64,000 nucleotides of DNA, taken from assembly GCA_963721305.1 (NCBI GenBank), contig CAVRIR010000005.1, positions 62,001 through 126,000 on the forward strand. Reading direction: 5' to 3'. The stretch comes from DATAES01 sp963721305 (GTDB taxonomy: Bacteria > Actinomycetota > Acidimicrobiia > Acidimicrobiales > JACDCH01). Position 1 is the first letter of the stretch. The number at the start of each line of letters is the position of its first letter. The position numbers were made by a program, and so were the translations under genes. The notes beneath the pieces were generated by a model, which saw nothing but the letters and a program-made list of their open reading frames with translations, was not told the DNA's origin and ran no database searches. Shown here one piece after another: positions 8,210-17,867 of this stretch.

Positions 8210-8985
8210 CGCGTCGGCGGCCCGGCCTCGGCAACGGCACGCACGTGCGCGGCGGGCAGTCCGTATGGCTCGAACCGGACGAGCCACCACGTGGCACCGG
8301 CCTTCGCCCACGGTTCCGGGTCCTCGTCGGGTAGGCCCTGCACCGCGACGTCCCATGCGCCGGCCGCGGGATCGCGGAACGGCTCTGCGTACGCGAGCTC
8401 AGCGGCGAGATCGTCGGGCGAGCCGAGACCGATCGGGAACCAGCCGTCCCACTTTGCAGCGCGACGAATCGGCGCTCGGTTGGGATGGCGCGACGCGACC
8501 CAGATCGGGATGCGCGGCTCCTGCAACGGTGTCGGCAGCAACCGGACGCCGTTGGCCTCCTCACCTCGCCACCAGCGGTCGATGTGCTCGAGCCCGTCGT
8601 CGACGAGCTTCGCTCGAACGCGCGCGTCCATCTCCTCGCCGAAGCGCGACAGCTCACCGCCCGGATCGCCGCCGAGTCCCACACCGAAGACGAACCGTCC
8701 GTCACACAAGCGGTCGAGCGTCGCGCCCTGTCGGGCTACGACCTGGGCGCGACGCCGGGCGATCGGCGTGACCATCGGACCCAACAGGACACGCTCGGTG
8801 GCCTGCGCGATGGCCGCCATGACAACCCATGGATCAGCGATGCGCTCGACTGGATCGCGGTACAGCATGTGGTCCCACACGAACACCGCGTCCCAAGCGG
8901 CGGCCTCGGCCGCGACCGCGATGTCGACGGCGACCAGCGGCTCGGACAGCTCGTCGAACAGCGGGATGAAGAGAGCGCAACGCAC
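8206..8985 (-). CDS. LLM-class (luciferase-like) F420-dependent oxidoreductase
   Basis: A 259-residue TIM-barrel protein of the bacterial luciferase superfamily, starting at GTG. Typical elements are WDHMLYRDP near residue 38, LLGPMVTPIARRRAQVVA, the GRFVFGVGLGGDP loop and AAKWDGWFP. Many actinobacterial members use F420 in place of flavin; that is family knowledge, since the cofactor cannot be proved from this sequence. It sits between miaB and miaA and is coupled to miaA, with no obvious link to tRNA modification. Confidence 0.8.
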   Translation of the reverse strand: MRCALFIPLFDELSEPLVAVDIAVAAEAAAWDAVFVWDHMLYRDPVERIADPWVVMAAIAQATERVLLGPMVTPIARRRAQVVARQGATLDRLCDGRFVFGVGLGGDPGGELSRFGEEMDARVRAKLVDDGLEHIDRWWRGEEANGVRLLPTPLQEPRIPIWVASRHPNRAPIRRAAKWDGWFPIGLGSPDDLAAELAYAEPFRDPAAGAWDVAVQGLPDEDPEPWAKAGATWWLVRFEPYGLPAAHVRAVAEAGPPTR

Positions 8986-8996
8986 GGGCGAAGCGC

Positions 8997-10388
8997 TCAG
9001 CCCGCGAACACCGGTATCCGCGTCCGGTGACGCGGTGCGGCGGTGATCGCGACGAGCTCACCGACGAGATGGTGGGGGCCGGCGTCCGTGACTCGCACGT
9101 CCGCAAACGTGCCCGGCCGCAACGTCGTGTCGCCGGCCGACGGGAAGTGCACGAGCTTGTTCTGGCGCGTGCGCCCGGTCGTGACCGACGAGTCCTTCTT
9201 GCTCGGGCCCTCGACGAGGACCTGCTCGGTTCTGCCGATCCGGTCGCGGTGCTTGAGCAGCCCGCTGCGCTCGACCACGACGCGAAGCCGTTCGAACCGT
9301 TCCGCCACGACGTCGGTCGGCACGAAGTCGTCGACCCGCTCTGCCGCCTCCGTTCCGGGACGAGGCGAGAAGATGAAGGTGTACGCGCTGTCGTACTCGG
9401 CGGCGGCAACGACGTCGAGGGTGCGCCCGAAGTCATCGTCGGTCTCACCGGGAAAGCCCACGATGAGGTCGGTGGTGACCGCGAGGTCGGGCACGGCCGC
9501 ACGGGCTCGGGCCAAACGTTCGAGGTAGCGCTCACCGGTGTAGCCGCGATGCATCGCGGCGAGCGTTCGATCGGACCCGGCCTGCAGCGGGAGATGGAGG
9601 TGCTCGCACACGGTCGCCGTCGTCGCCATGGCTTCGATCGTCTCGGCTCGGAGGTCCTTCGGGTGCGGACTGGTGAACCGGATCCGCCGGATGCCGTCGA
9701 CCGCACCAACTGCTTGCAGCAGCTCCGCGAACAGTGGCCGGCGCTTCGTCAGATCACGGCCGTACGAGTTGACGTTCTGCCCGAGCAACGTGATCTCGAC
9801 CACGCCGTCGGCCGCGAGCCGTTCGACCTCCTGCACGATCTCGTCGAGCGAACGGGAGATCTCCTTGCCCCGCACCGCCGGAACGATGCAGAAGGCGCAC
9901 CGGTTGTCGCAACCGATCTGGATCGTGACCCACGCGGCGTACGGAACCTCGCGCCGGGCAGGCAACGCCGATGGGAACGCCTCGTGATCGTCGGGATCGG
10001 TCGCATCGAGGACCTCGGTGATCGGACCGTTGCGTCGGGCGTCGTCGACGAGCGCCGCGGCCCGATGGACGTTGTGCGTGCCGAGCACGACGTCGACATG
10101 GGGCGCCCGCTCGCGCACGAGGTCGCGGTCCTTCTGCGCGAGGCACCCCGCCACCACGATCTGCAGATCGGGCCGCGCCTGCTTCACGGACTTCAGATGG
10201 CCGAGGTTGCCGTACAGACGGTTGTCGGCGTTCTCACGGATGCAGCAGGTGTTCAAGACGACGACGTCCGCATCGTCGAGCCCGGACGCCACTTCCATAC
10301 CGTCCGCCTCGAGCAGGCCCGCGATGCGCTCGGAGTCGTGCTCGTTCATCTGGCACCCGAAGGTGCGAAGCAGGTACTTGCGGGCCAT
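8997..10388 (-). CDS. miaB: tRNA-2-methylthio-N6-dimethylallyladenosine synthase
   Basis: MiaB is a radical-SAM methylthiotransferase acting on i6A37 of tRNA, the product of MiaA. The 463-residue protein has the N-terminal cluster cysteines Cys12, Cys48 and Cys82, the radical-SAM motif Cys160-x3-Cys164-x2-Cys167 (GCDNRCAFC) and a C-terminal TRAM domain ending in HLVGELVAI. Length is normal. It follows recA on the same strand but is separated from it by a 152-bp structured spacer. Confidence 0.96.
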   Translation of the reverse strand: MARKYLLRTFGCQMNEHDSERIAGLLEADGMEVASGLDDADVVVLNTCCIRENADNRLYGNLGHLKSVKQARPDLQIVVAGCLAQKDRDLVRERAPHVDVVLGTHNVHRAAALVDDARRNGPITEVLDATDPDDHEAFPSALPARREVPYAAWVTIQIGCDNRCAFCIVPAVRGKEISRSLDEIVQEVERLAADGVVEITLLGQNVNSYGRDLTKRRPLFAELLQAVGAVDGIRRIRFTSPHPKDLRAETIEAMATTATVCEHLHLPLQAGSDRTLAAMHRGYTGERYLERLARARAAVPDLAVTTDLIVGFPGETDDDFGRTLDVVAAAEYDSAYTFIFSPRPGTEAAERVDDFVPTDVVAERFERLRVVVERSGLLKHRDRIGRTEQVLVEGPSKKDSSVTTGRTRQNKLVHFPSAGDTTLRPGTFADVRVTDAGPHHLVGELVAITAAPRHRTRIPVFAG

Positions 10389-10436
10389 CCCGCCTCAGGT
10401 TAGGTGGACGCGGACGTCGTCAGTAGCTGAGCGGCC

Positions 10437-10514
10437 CGGACCACGCCGTGGTCCGCTGTCCGATGGTCACCCTCTCGACGAGGCGCTTGACAAGAGGATG
10501 ACCACCGGACCGCG
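10437..10514 (-). other. Structured recA–miaB spacer: two hairpins
   Basis: On the minus strand the recA 3' region holds a 20-bp stem (arms 10491–10510 and 10458–10477, 13-nt loop) extended by three further pairs beyond one mismatch. A second, perfect 8-bp stem (10437–10444 with 10448–10455) overlaps that extension, so the two may compete. The long stem has three G·U pairs on the minus strand that become A·C mismatches on the plus strand, pointing to a minus-strand RNA. There is no U-tract, so it may be a non-canonical terminator, an RNA-stability element or an attenuator before miaB. Confidence 0.6.
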
Positions 10515-10540
10515 ACTTGTGCTCGACGCGTGACGGGAAG

Positions 10541-11605
<1,065 letters not shown>

Positions 11606-11696
11606 CGCTGTCTCCTTTGCTGCTGCCGTTCAGGCGTTCGGTTGCTGGGCTGCGGCCGGTGCAGAGCAGCGGAGTCGCAGCGACGAGGTACGGGAC

Positions 11697-11724
11697 ATCA
11701 TCCCCAGGGGGTGTGACAGTGAAG
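11697..11724 (-). promoter_or_regulatory. Putative damage-inducible recA promoter
   Basis: On the minus strand CTTCACTGTCACACC plus CCCTGGGGATGAT differs from the block before the LysM gene at only two of 28 positions. CTGTCACAC and GATGAT are eight bases apart. It lies 45–72 bp downstream of the SOS box and about 90 bp before the recA start, as expected for a separate, LexA-independent start. The promoter reading is inference. Confidence 0.45.
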
Positions 11725-11768
11725 GACTGCCGGAACAGACTGCGTGGCGAATGACAGGACTGTAGTTC

Positions 11769-11782
11769 CGAACGAGTGTTCG
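11769..11782. promoter_or_regulatory. SOS box upstream of recA
   Basis: CGAACGAGTGTTCG is the same 14 bases as SOS box 1 by lexA. It is 164 bp before the recA start and about 115 bp before the small plus-strand gene at 11897, so it could affect both. Confidence 0.85.
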
Positions 11783-11896
11783 GTTCAAGCATCGCGGCCA
11801 GATCTGTTCGCTGGTCCTGTTGCCGGCCCGTGAACGAGTCGTGAAATGCGTCACAAGCGGTTACTTTTTCAAGCAACACAGCCGACAATGATCGGC

Positions 11897-12064
11897 ATGA
11901 CGGACACCACCCATACGGCGCACGGCACCGGGCTCGACAGCCGGGCCGAAGCGCTCCACTGGTTGGCCGCCCGGGTGCGTTGGGAGCGGCTCCTCGACGA
12001 GCTTCGCGACGAACCCGCAGATGCTGCCGACACCTCCATCGAGCTCGACGAGCGCGCCGCTTAG
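11897..12064 (+). CDS. Small hypothetical protein divergent from recA
   Basis: A 55-residue, strongly helical and charged product (MTDTTHTAHGTG, then AEALHWLAARVRWERLLDEL and an acidic tail). Third codon positions are mostly G or C as in neighbouring genes, which supports coding. An earlier ATG at 11888 would add three residues; no strong ribosome site is visible for either. It is transcribed away from recA across the spacer carrying the recA SOS box. I do not recognise the family. Confidence 0.5.
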   Translation: MTDTTHTAHGTGLDSRAEALHWLAARVRWERLLDELRDEPADAADTSIELDERAA

Positions 12065-12131
12065 GCGTACGCGTTTTCCCCCGGAGCTCCCACCGGATGT
12101 GTGAGCCACTGTCCGCCCGGTGGCTCACACA

Positions 12132-12645
12132 TCACGGATCCGTCAGCGCCACCCGCGCAACCGTCTCGTACTGCGAGCCTCCCGGTCCCAGGTTGCTGCG
12201 CACGAGATCGATCGAATCCACGGGCCAAGACCCGGCCAACGGCTGACCCGAGGCCGCACGAAGCGCTGTCCCTCTCCTCCGCCGCTGCCGTGCGAGCGTG
12301 ATGTGTCCGCGGAACGCCCGTTCCTCCAGTGGGTCCCCCACCGCCGAAGTGGCGTCGACGACCGCTGCCGCGATCTCATCGAGCCCTGTGACCGGCATCC
12401 ACAACATCGAGCCCACACGCCGCACCGACGGTCCGATCGATGCGGTCGTCGACGACGCGCGTGGCACGCCTTGCCGCAGCGCCCGCTCGACGACCACGAC
12501 GTCGTCCACCTCACCGAAGAACCGCAAGGTCACGTGCCATTGATCGCGCGTCGTCCAGCGGACACCCTCGAGTGCGGGACGCTCGAGCGACAGCGAGCTG
12601 ATCGAGCGCGGCGTCGTCCGGCCACACCGCGACGAACAACCGCAC
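12132..12645 (-). CDS. thpR: RNA 2',3'-cyclic phosphodiesterase (2'-5' RNA ligase family), frameshifted
   Basis: ThpR/LigT proteins have two HxTx motifs that hydrolyse 2',3'-cyclic phosphates. Both are present: HVTL before RFFGEVDD and HITL in FRGHITLAR. The N-terminus VRLFVAVWPDD (from the GTG at 12643–12645) is typical but in a different frame from the rest. One indel near 12575 would join it to LERPALEGVRWTTRDQWHVT. Only the part below about 12533 is open from an ATG. It starts 10 bp after the cinA stop. Confidence 0.75.
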
Positions 12646-12654
12646 GCGGCTACC

Positions 12655-13903
12655 TCAGCTACCGCGTGCCAGCAACCGCCGCCGTAGCAGGTCGAGGGCC
12701 GAGATCACGGTGAACTCGCGGATCCGACGGCGATCGCCGGGCAGCCGCAGCTGCAGCGATTCCACGTCGTCGTCGAGCGCCAAACCGACGAAGACCGTGC
12801 CCACCGGCTGCCCGTCCTGCTCGGCCGGTCCCGCCACGCCCGTCACCGCGAGCCCGACGTCCGCGTCGAGCGTGCGACGCGCGCCCGTCGCCATCGCCTC
12901 CGCCGCCGTCGCGGACACGACCGGTCCGTCGGGCACGTCGAGCAACGCGAACTTCACCTCGGACGCGTAGCTCACGATCGAGCCTTTGAAGAACCCACTG
13001 GCGCCCTCGACCTCGGTCATGCGCGCCCCCATGAGCCCGCCGGTGACCGACTCGGCGAAGCCCAACGTCAGACCATGTGCCTGAACCAACAACGCGACCG
13101 CGTTCTCCATGTTCTCGTCGTCGACCCCGAACACGAGCTGTCCGAGCAGAGCGCGCAACTCAGCCTCTTCGGCAGCAAGGAGCTCGAGCGCATCCGCTTC
13201 GGCCGGCGCCTTCGCCGTGACGCGAACCTTCAAACCTTCGATGCCACTGGCAAGGAACGCGAGCGTGGGGTTGCCGGTGGCGTCGAGCGCCGTGATGCGA
13301 TCGGCGAGGATCTCCGCGAGACGCGACTCGCTCTCACCCCACGTTCGCAGCACGCGGCTGAGGATCACCGCTGTGTCACCGGTTCGGCGGCGCACATCCG
13401 GGATGATCGCCTCGGACACGATCGTGCGCATCTCGTGCGGGAACGCCCGGCACCGCGTAGATGACCTTGTCGCCGATCGGGCAGATCGAGCCCGGGTGCC
13501 GTACCCGGTTGCGGATCGGCGATGGCGACACCGCCCTGCGGCACCTCGGCCTGGCGCATGTTGTTCGCCGCCATCACCCGTCCACGCGCCGCGAACATCG
13601 CCTCGATGCGTGCCGCCACCGCCTCGTCCAGCTCGAGCGGCACGCCCATGACCTCCGCGATCGCGTCCCGCGTGATGTCGTCCTGCGTGGGACCGAGTCC
13701 ACCACACACGAGCACCGCGTCGTTGCGATCGAGCGCGAGACGCAGGACGCTCGACGATGCGTCCGAGGTTGTCGCCGACGGTGCTGCCGTAGTTCACGTC
13801 GATGCCGGCGAGCGCCAGCTGCTTGGCCGAGCCACGCCGAGTTCGTGTCGACGATCTGACCGAGCAGCAGCTCGGTGCCGACGGCGACGATCTCGCAGCG
13901 CAC
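12655..13903 (-). CDS. cinA: Competence/damage-inducible CinA-like protein, frameshifted
   Basis: The order matches CinA: an N-terminal MoaB-like domain starting MRCEIVAVGTELLLGQ, the VCGGLGPTQDD motif, then a C-terminal nicotinamide-nucleotide amidase domain with ESVTGGLMGARMT and AVTGVAGPAEQDGQ. The protein passes through different frames, with indels near 13826, 13742, 13480 and 13441; each time the expected CinA sequence resumes at once. From about 13440 to 12655 the C-terminal domain is open. Overall length (about 415 residues) is normal, so I favour sequence error over true decay. It starts three bases after the pgsA stop. Confidence 0.8.
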
Positions 13904-13906
13904 GGG

Positions 13907-14479
13907 CTATTCGTACGTGCCGGTGCTGCGTGTCGCGCGGCTGCCGGCGTGGACGTACTGGATGCCCGTCAACACGGTCAGCACCACAGCACCCCAGAGG
14001 ACTGTCGTCGCGACCCAGTGGTGGTCAGCAGTCAGCGGTAACAGTGCGAACCCGACGGCGACTTCCTGCACGACCGTCTTCACCTTCGCCGATTGCCTCG
14101 CGGGAACGGCGAGACCACGGCGTCCCCAGTAGCTGCGGAACAAGCTGATCGACACCTCGCGCACGGCGATGATCGCGACGGGCAGCCACCAGAAGACACC
14201 GGCGGCGACCAAGGCGACCATCGCTCCGAGGACGAGGACCTTGTCGGCGAGCGGATCGAGGAACGCACCCGACCTCGTCGCGCCTTGGCGCCGGGCGAGG
14301 TAGCCGTCGATGCCGTCGGTGATGCAGAGGATGATCCACAGCGCGACCGCCGGCCAGGACGACGGGTGGTCGATGATGAGCATCAGCAACGGGATGGCGA
14401 GCAACAGGCGAGTGATCGTCACGGCGTTCGCCGGGGTGGCGAGTGCCGACGGGCCGAAGGACTGCTCGGAGATGGCCAT
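13907..14479 (-). CDS. pgsA: CDP-diacylglycerol–glycerol-3-phosphate 3-phosphatidyltransferase family protein
   Basis: A 190-residue integral membrane CDP-alcohol phosphatidyltransferase. The signature DG-x2-AR-x8-G-x3-D-x3-D is complete, from DGIDGYLARR (Asp55) to FLDPLADK (Asp79). Several hydrophobic segments follow, including LVLGAMVALVAAGVFWW. PgsA makes phosphatidylglycerol phosphate; the rimO–pgsA–cinA order is common in actinobacteria and supports this over other members. The ATG shares a base with the rimO stop (TGATG). Confidence 0.92.
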   Translation of the reverse strand: MAISEQSFGPSALATPANAVTITRLLLAIPLLMLIIDHPSSWPAVALWIILCITDGIDGYLARRQGATRSGAFLDPLADKVLVLGAMVALVAAGVFWWLPVAIIAVREVSISLFRSYWGRRGLAVPARQSAKVKTVVQEVAVGFALLPLTADHHWVATTVLWGAVVLTVLTGIQYVHAGSRATRSTGTYE

Positions 14480-15722
14480 CACGCAGCCACCAGGTCGGGA
14501 CCCAGGGCGGCAGTCACCGTGAGCGAGGCGAAGCTGCCGGGCGCCGAGCGTCTTCGGCACGGCGATGACGCCGTCGATCTCGGGCGCCTCGCGATGACTC
14601 CGTCCCACCCCCGGCTCGTCCACGAGCACTTCGACTCGCGAACCCACGAGTTCGTCACGTCGCGCCCACGTGATCGCCTCCTGACGGTCTCGGAGCTCGG
14701 CCAGGCGCTCGTCGATCAACGCCTCGGTCGAGCTTTGCCGTCGAGGCCGGCCGCGTGGGTACCTTCCTCTTCGGAGAACGCGAAGAACCCGCACCAGTCG
14801 AGCTGCGCCTCGTCGACGAAGGCGAGCAGGGCGTCGTGGTCGTCCTCGGTCTCGCCGGGATAGCCGACGATGAAGTTCGATCGGAACGCGGCGTACGGGC
14901 TCGTGGTGACGGATGCGCTCGATGCGGCGCAGGAACCGGTCGCCGTCACCCCAACGGCGCATCCGCCGCAACAGCGGTGGCGACACGTGCTGCAGCGACA
15001 GGTCGAAGTACGGGCACACCGGTCGCGCAGATCGCGTCCTCGAGCCGGTCGGTGAGATCGGACGGGTACAGGTACAGCAACCGCACCCGGTCGACTCGAG
15101 CAGCGACGGCTTCGATGAGAGGGACGATCGCCCGCTCGCCATGCCCCTGGTCACGGCCGTAGCTCGCGAGGTCCTGTGCGACGAGCACGATCTCACGGAC
15201 ATCGAGCGCGTCGACCTCGGCGAGGATCTCGTCGATCGGGCGCGACCGCTGCTTGCCCCGGAAGCTCGGGATCGCGCAGAAGCCGCACGCGCGGTCGCAG
15301 CCCTCCGCCACCTTCACGTAGGCCCACGGTGCCGCGGCCTTCGGTCGGGCGAGATGAAGCAGGTCCATCGACGGCGCGGACGGCTTGCGGCCGAGCGTCA
15401 CCGACACGGCATCGGCGAATCCGGCGACGGCGTCGACCTCGGGCAGCGCCTTCGCCAGCTCGTCGCCCGAACGCTCGGCCAGGCAGCCCGTGACGACGAG
15501 CCGGGAGCCGTCCTTGCGGGTTCCCGCCAGACCGAGGATGGTGTCGACGGACTCCTGGCGCGCCTCTTCGATGAACGCGCACGTGTTGACGACGACGAGG
15601 TCGGCTTCCTCGGGCGCGTCGGCAGGGACCAGACCGTCCGCCACGAGCGTGCCTGTCAGCTTGTCGGAATCGACCTGGTTCTTGGGACAGCCGAGGGTTT
15701 CGACCCAGAACCGGCGGGGCAT
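14479..15722 (-). CDS. rimO: Ribosomal protein S12 methylthiotransferase RimO, frameshifted
   Basis: RimO is a radical-SAM enzyme that methylthiolates an aspartate of ribosomal protein S12. The start MPRRFWVETLGCPKNQVDSD and Cys12, Cys48, Cys80 plus the radical-SAM set Cys142/146/149 (GCDRACGFC) are intact in one frame down to about 15035. Conserved sequence then continues in other frames: YFDLSLQHVSPPLL, SNFIVGYPGETEDD, FAFSEEEGTHA, and a TRAM-like end SHREAPEIDGVIAVPKT. Indels lie near 15035, 14925, 14745 and 14550. After the last, the frame ends in a TGA overlapping the pgsA ATG, as expected of an intact gene. Sequence error is the likely cause. Confidence 0.82.
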
Positions 15723-15746
15723 CGAGCTCCCAGGGTACTTGGCCGC

Positions 15747-16898
15747 CTACCTACGCATACGACGGTGTCCCGCCGGGATGCCGCCCAGACCGGCGGTCGC
15801 GACGGCCACGTCCACCCGGGGCACGGGTTGCGGCTCGCGGCAGTACGCGAACCCGGTCGCGCACCAGTCGTCGCTGCGCTCGTAGAGGGTGAACGACCCG
15901 AACCCGGCCTCCAACCAACCGTCCCCCGCGGTGGCGACGCCGTCGGCAAACTGCGCCTTGGCCGCGTCTTCGCCGCGCGCGAAGAAGGCGGACCCGATCT
16001 GTTGCAGGGTCACCTCGATCGAGTCACGGAACACGACCGGATCGGACAGATGCCACCGGTAGAAGGACACGAGCGACCAGCCCCCGGATTGGTCCTCGCG
16101 GGGACCGGCGACGAGGGGCGCGCCCGACTCCGGGGCGGCGAACTCGCCAAGCCCCCACGCCGACCCGAGGTAGTCCTCGGTGCCGGTGCCGCAGATGGTG
16201 GGTTCCGGCTCGCCGTCGAAGCGCATCTTCACCTCGCCCTCACCCCACCACTTGTCGTCGAACGGGCGAACGCCACCGGTCATGCCGAGATAGCGGCCCG
16301 GACCGCGGAGGCCGCCGAGGAGCACGAGATCCTCGGCCGTCGTCGTCGGGTTCTGCCGGTTGAACACCACGTGCAACAACCCGACGTCATCCGGCTGCGG
16401 ACCGAGCAGCAGGTCGGCCTGGTAGTAGAGCAACGCGATCCGATCGGATGCGTTGACGTACTCGACACGCACTCGGTCGCGGAACGGCATGGGGATTCGC
16501 GACTCCAGTCCCAGCCCGTCGTTGCATGCCGTCAGCGCGGACGCGTACGACGCCGGCACGCCGTGCACGACGCCGAAGAAGTCGAGCGCGGGAACGCTGA
16601 CCGACGGCTCGTCCGAGTCGTCGTAGAACACTTCGAGCAGTTGGGCGCGAAGGAAGTCGGGCGGGCGTTCGGCCAGCGCCGGCAGCTGCGCGACGGTCAT
16701 CCAGACGTGGGTGATCCGGCCCGGACCGGTGAGATCCGCGAGCACGACGCGCTCCCCCGGCATGACCGTCCGGTTGGGCGCGCCCTTGCGCCCGCCCGCG
16801 GCGCGGCCGCCCGCGTTCCGCTCGCCGGTCGGGTTCTCGAAGCTGACGGCGCGGCTGTCGTGCTCCGGCCAGAGGTGCGCCGGGTCGAGATCGCTCAC
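15747..16898 (-). CDS. DUF2961 (GH172-type) protein
   Basis: A 383-residue protein of the DUF2961 family, now glycoside hydrolase family 172, whose known members act on arabinofuranoside or fructofuranoside linkages. Family features are the N-terminal region with AVSFENPTGERNAGG and ITHVWMTV, the central LDFFGVVHG, and the Glu-containing GTGTEDYLGSAWG. No signal peptide is visible, suggesting a cytoplasmic enzyme. The GTG at 16896–16898 overlaps the stop of the SMP-30 gene (GTGA), so the pair is probably one sugar-use unit. Substrate unknown. Confidence 0.82.
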   Translation of the reverse strand: MSDLDPAHLWPEHDSRAVSFENPTGERNAGGRAAGGRKGAPNRTVMPGERVVLADLTGPGRITHVWMTVAQLPALAERPPDFLRAQLLEVFYDDSDEPSVSVPALDFFGVVHGVPASYASALTACNDGLGLESRIPMPFRDRVRVEYVNASDRIALLYYQADLLLGPQPDDVGLLHVVFNRQNPTTTAEDLVLLGGLRGPGRYLGMTGGVRPFDDKWWGEGEVKMRFDGEPEPTICGTGTEDYLGSAWGLGEFAAPESGAPLVAGPREDQSGGWSLVSFYRWHLSDPVVFRDSIEVTLQQIGSAFFARGEDAAKAQFADGVATAGDGWLEAGFGSFTLYERSDDWCATGFAYCREPQPVPRVDVAVATAGLGGIPAGHRRMRR

Positions 16899-17843
16899 AC
16901 GTGATAGGCGAGCTGCAGCCCCGGACGCGACCAGTCCGTCGCCAGGAGCCGTCCGGTTCCCGAGCACGTGATGTACGCGGTGCGCAGGTCGGGTCCGCCG
17001 AAGCAGATGTTGGTCGTGATGGGATCGGCCGTAGGCAGGTGCTCGACCTGGCTGCCATCGGGCGAGACGCACGTGATGCCGCCGTTCACCAGCGTCGCGA
17101 TGCACACCCAGCCATCGCCGTCGACGCCGAGCGAGTCGAAGAACTGATAGCCGGGGAGGCCGACGAGCAGTTCGCCGCCGTTCGGGCCCATCGGGTTGGC
17201 GCCTTGCACGATGCCCGGTGCGGTGACGTCCCACGCCCACGCTCGTCCCGTGTGGGTCTCGGCGGCATAGAGACGGTCTCCGGCTGGCGACAGGCCGATG
17301 CCGTTCGGCGCGTCCACCGGGAAGATCGCCTCGGTGATCGACGAGCCGTCCGCCTTGGCGTAGTAGATGCCGGTGCGATCGCTGGTGCGGTCCGCCACGG
17401 ATCCCGTGATCGGTGAACCACATCCCACCGGCGGTGTCGAACACGATGTCGTTGGGCGCGCGCAGGGGATGCGTGTTGCCGTTCGCGTCGGTGAACTCCT
17501 CGTACAGGGTCTCGACCTTGCCGCTGCCGATGTCGACGCGTTGGATCGATCCGTGTCCGGGATACGACGACGGCGGTGGCGATCCGGGGAAGAGCATCCC
17601 CATCACCTCCTGCCAGTCGAAGCAGCCGCCGTTGTTGCAGACGTACATGGCGCCGTCGGGACCGACGGCCGCGCCGTTGGGACCGCCGCCAGTTTCTGCG
17701 ACGACCTCCTTGTCCCCCGTGTCGACGTTCACGCGCGTCAACGTGCCGCGCGCGATCTCGACGAGGATGACGCTGCCGTCGTCCATGGCAACGGGACCTT
17801 CCGGGAACCGCAGCCCGCTGGTGATCTCTCGTAGTTCAGCCAC
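16895..17843 (-). CDS. SMP-30/gluconolactonase/LRE family protein, frameshifted
   Basis: A six-bladed beta-propeller of the SMP-30 (sugar lactonase) family. Diagnostic pieces are GLRFPEGPVAMDDGSVILVE at the start, GGGPNGAAVGPDG, APNDIVFDTAGGMWFTD, DAPNGIGLSPAGDRLYAAET and FGGPDLRTAYITCSG. The Glu near residue 15 and the Asn/Asp metal ligands are present. The frame breaks once near 17405, just after MWFTDHGIR, and continues one frame over with TGIYYAKADG. Coupled to the downstream GH172-type gene, it may open lactones made from the same sugar. Confidence 0.82.
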
Positions 17844-17867
17844 GGCTGCTTCTTAGCAGCCGTGACC

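Noticed and set aside
12655..13903. Programmed frameshifting in cinA
   Set aside because: Four separate shifts without slippery sequences, beside similar breaks in thpR and rimO, fit sequence error better.
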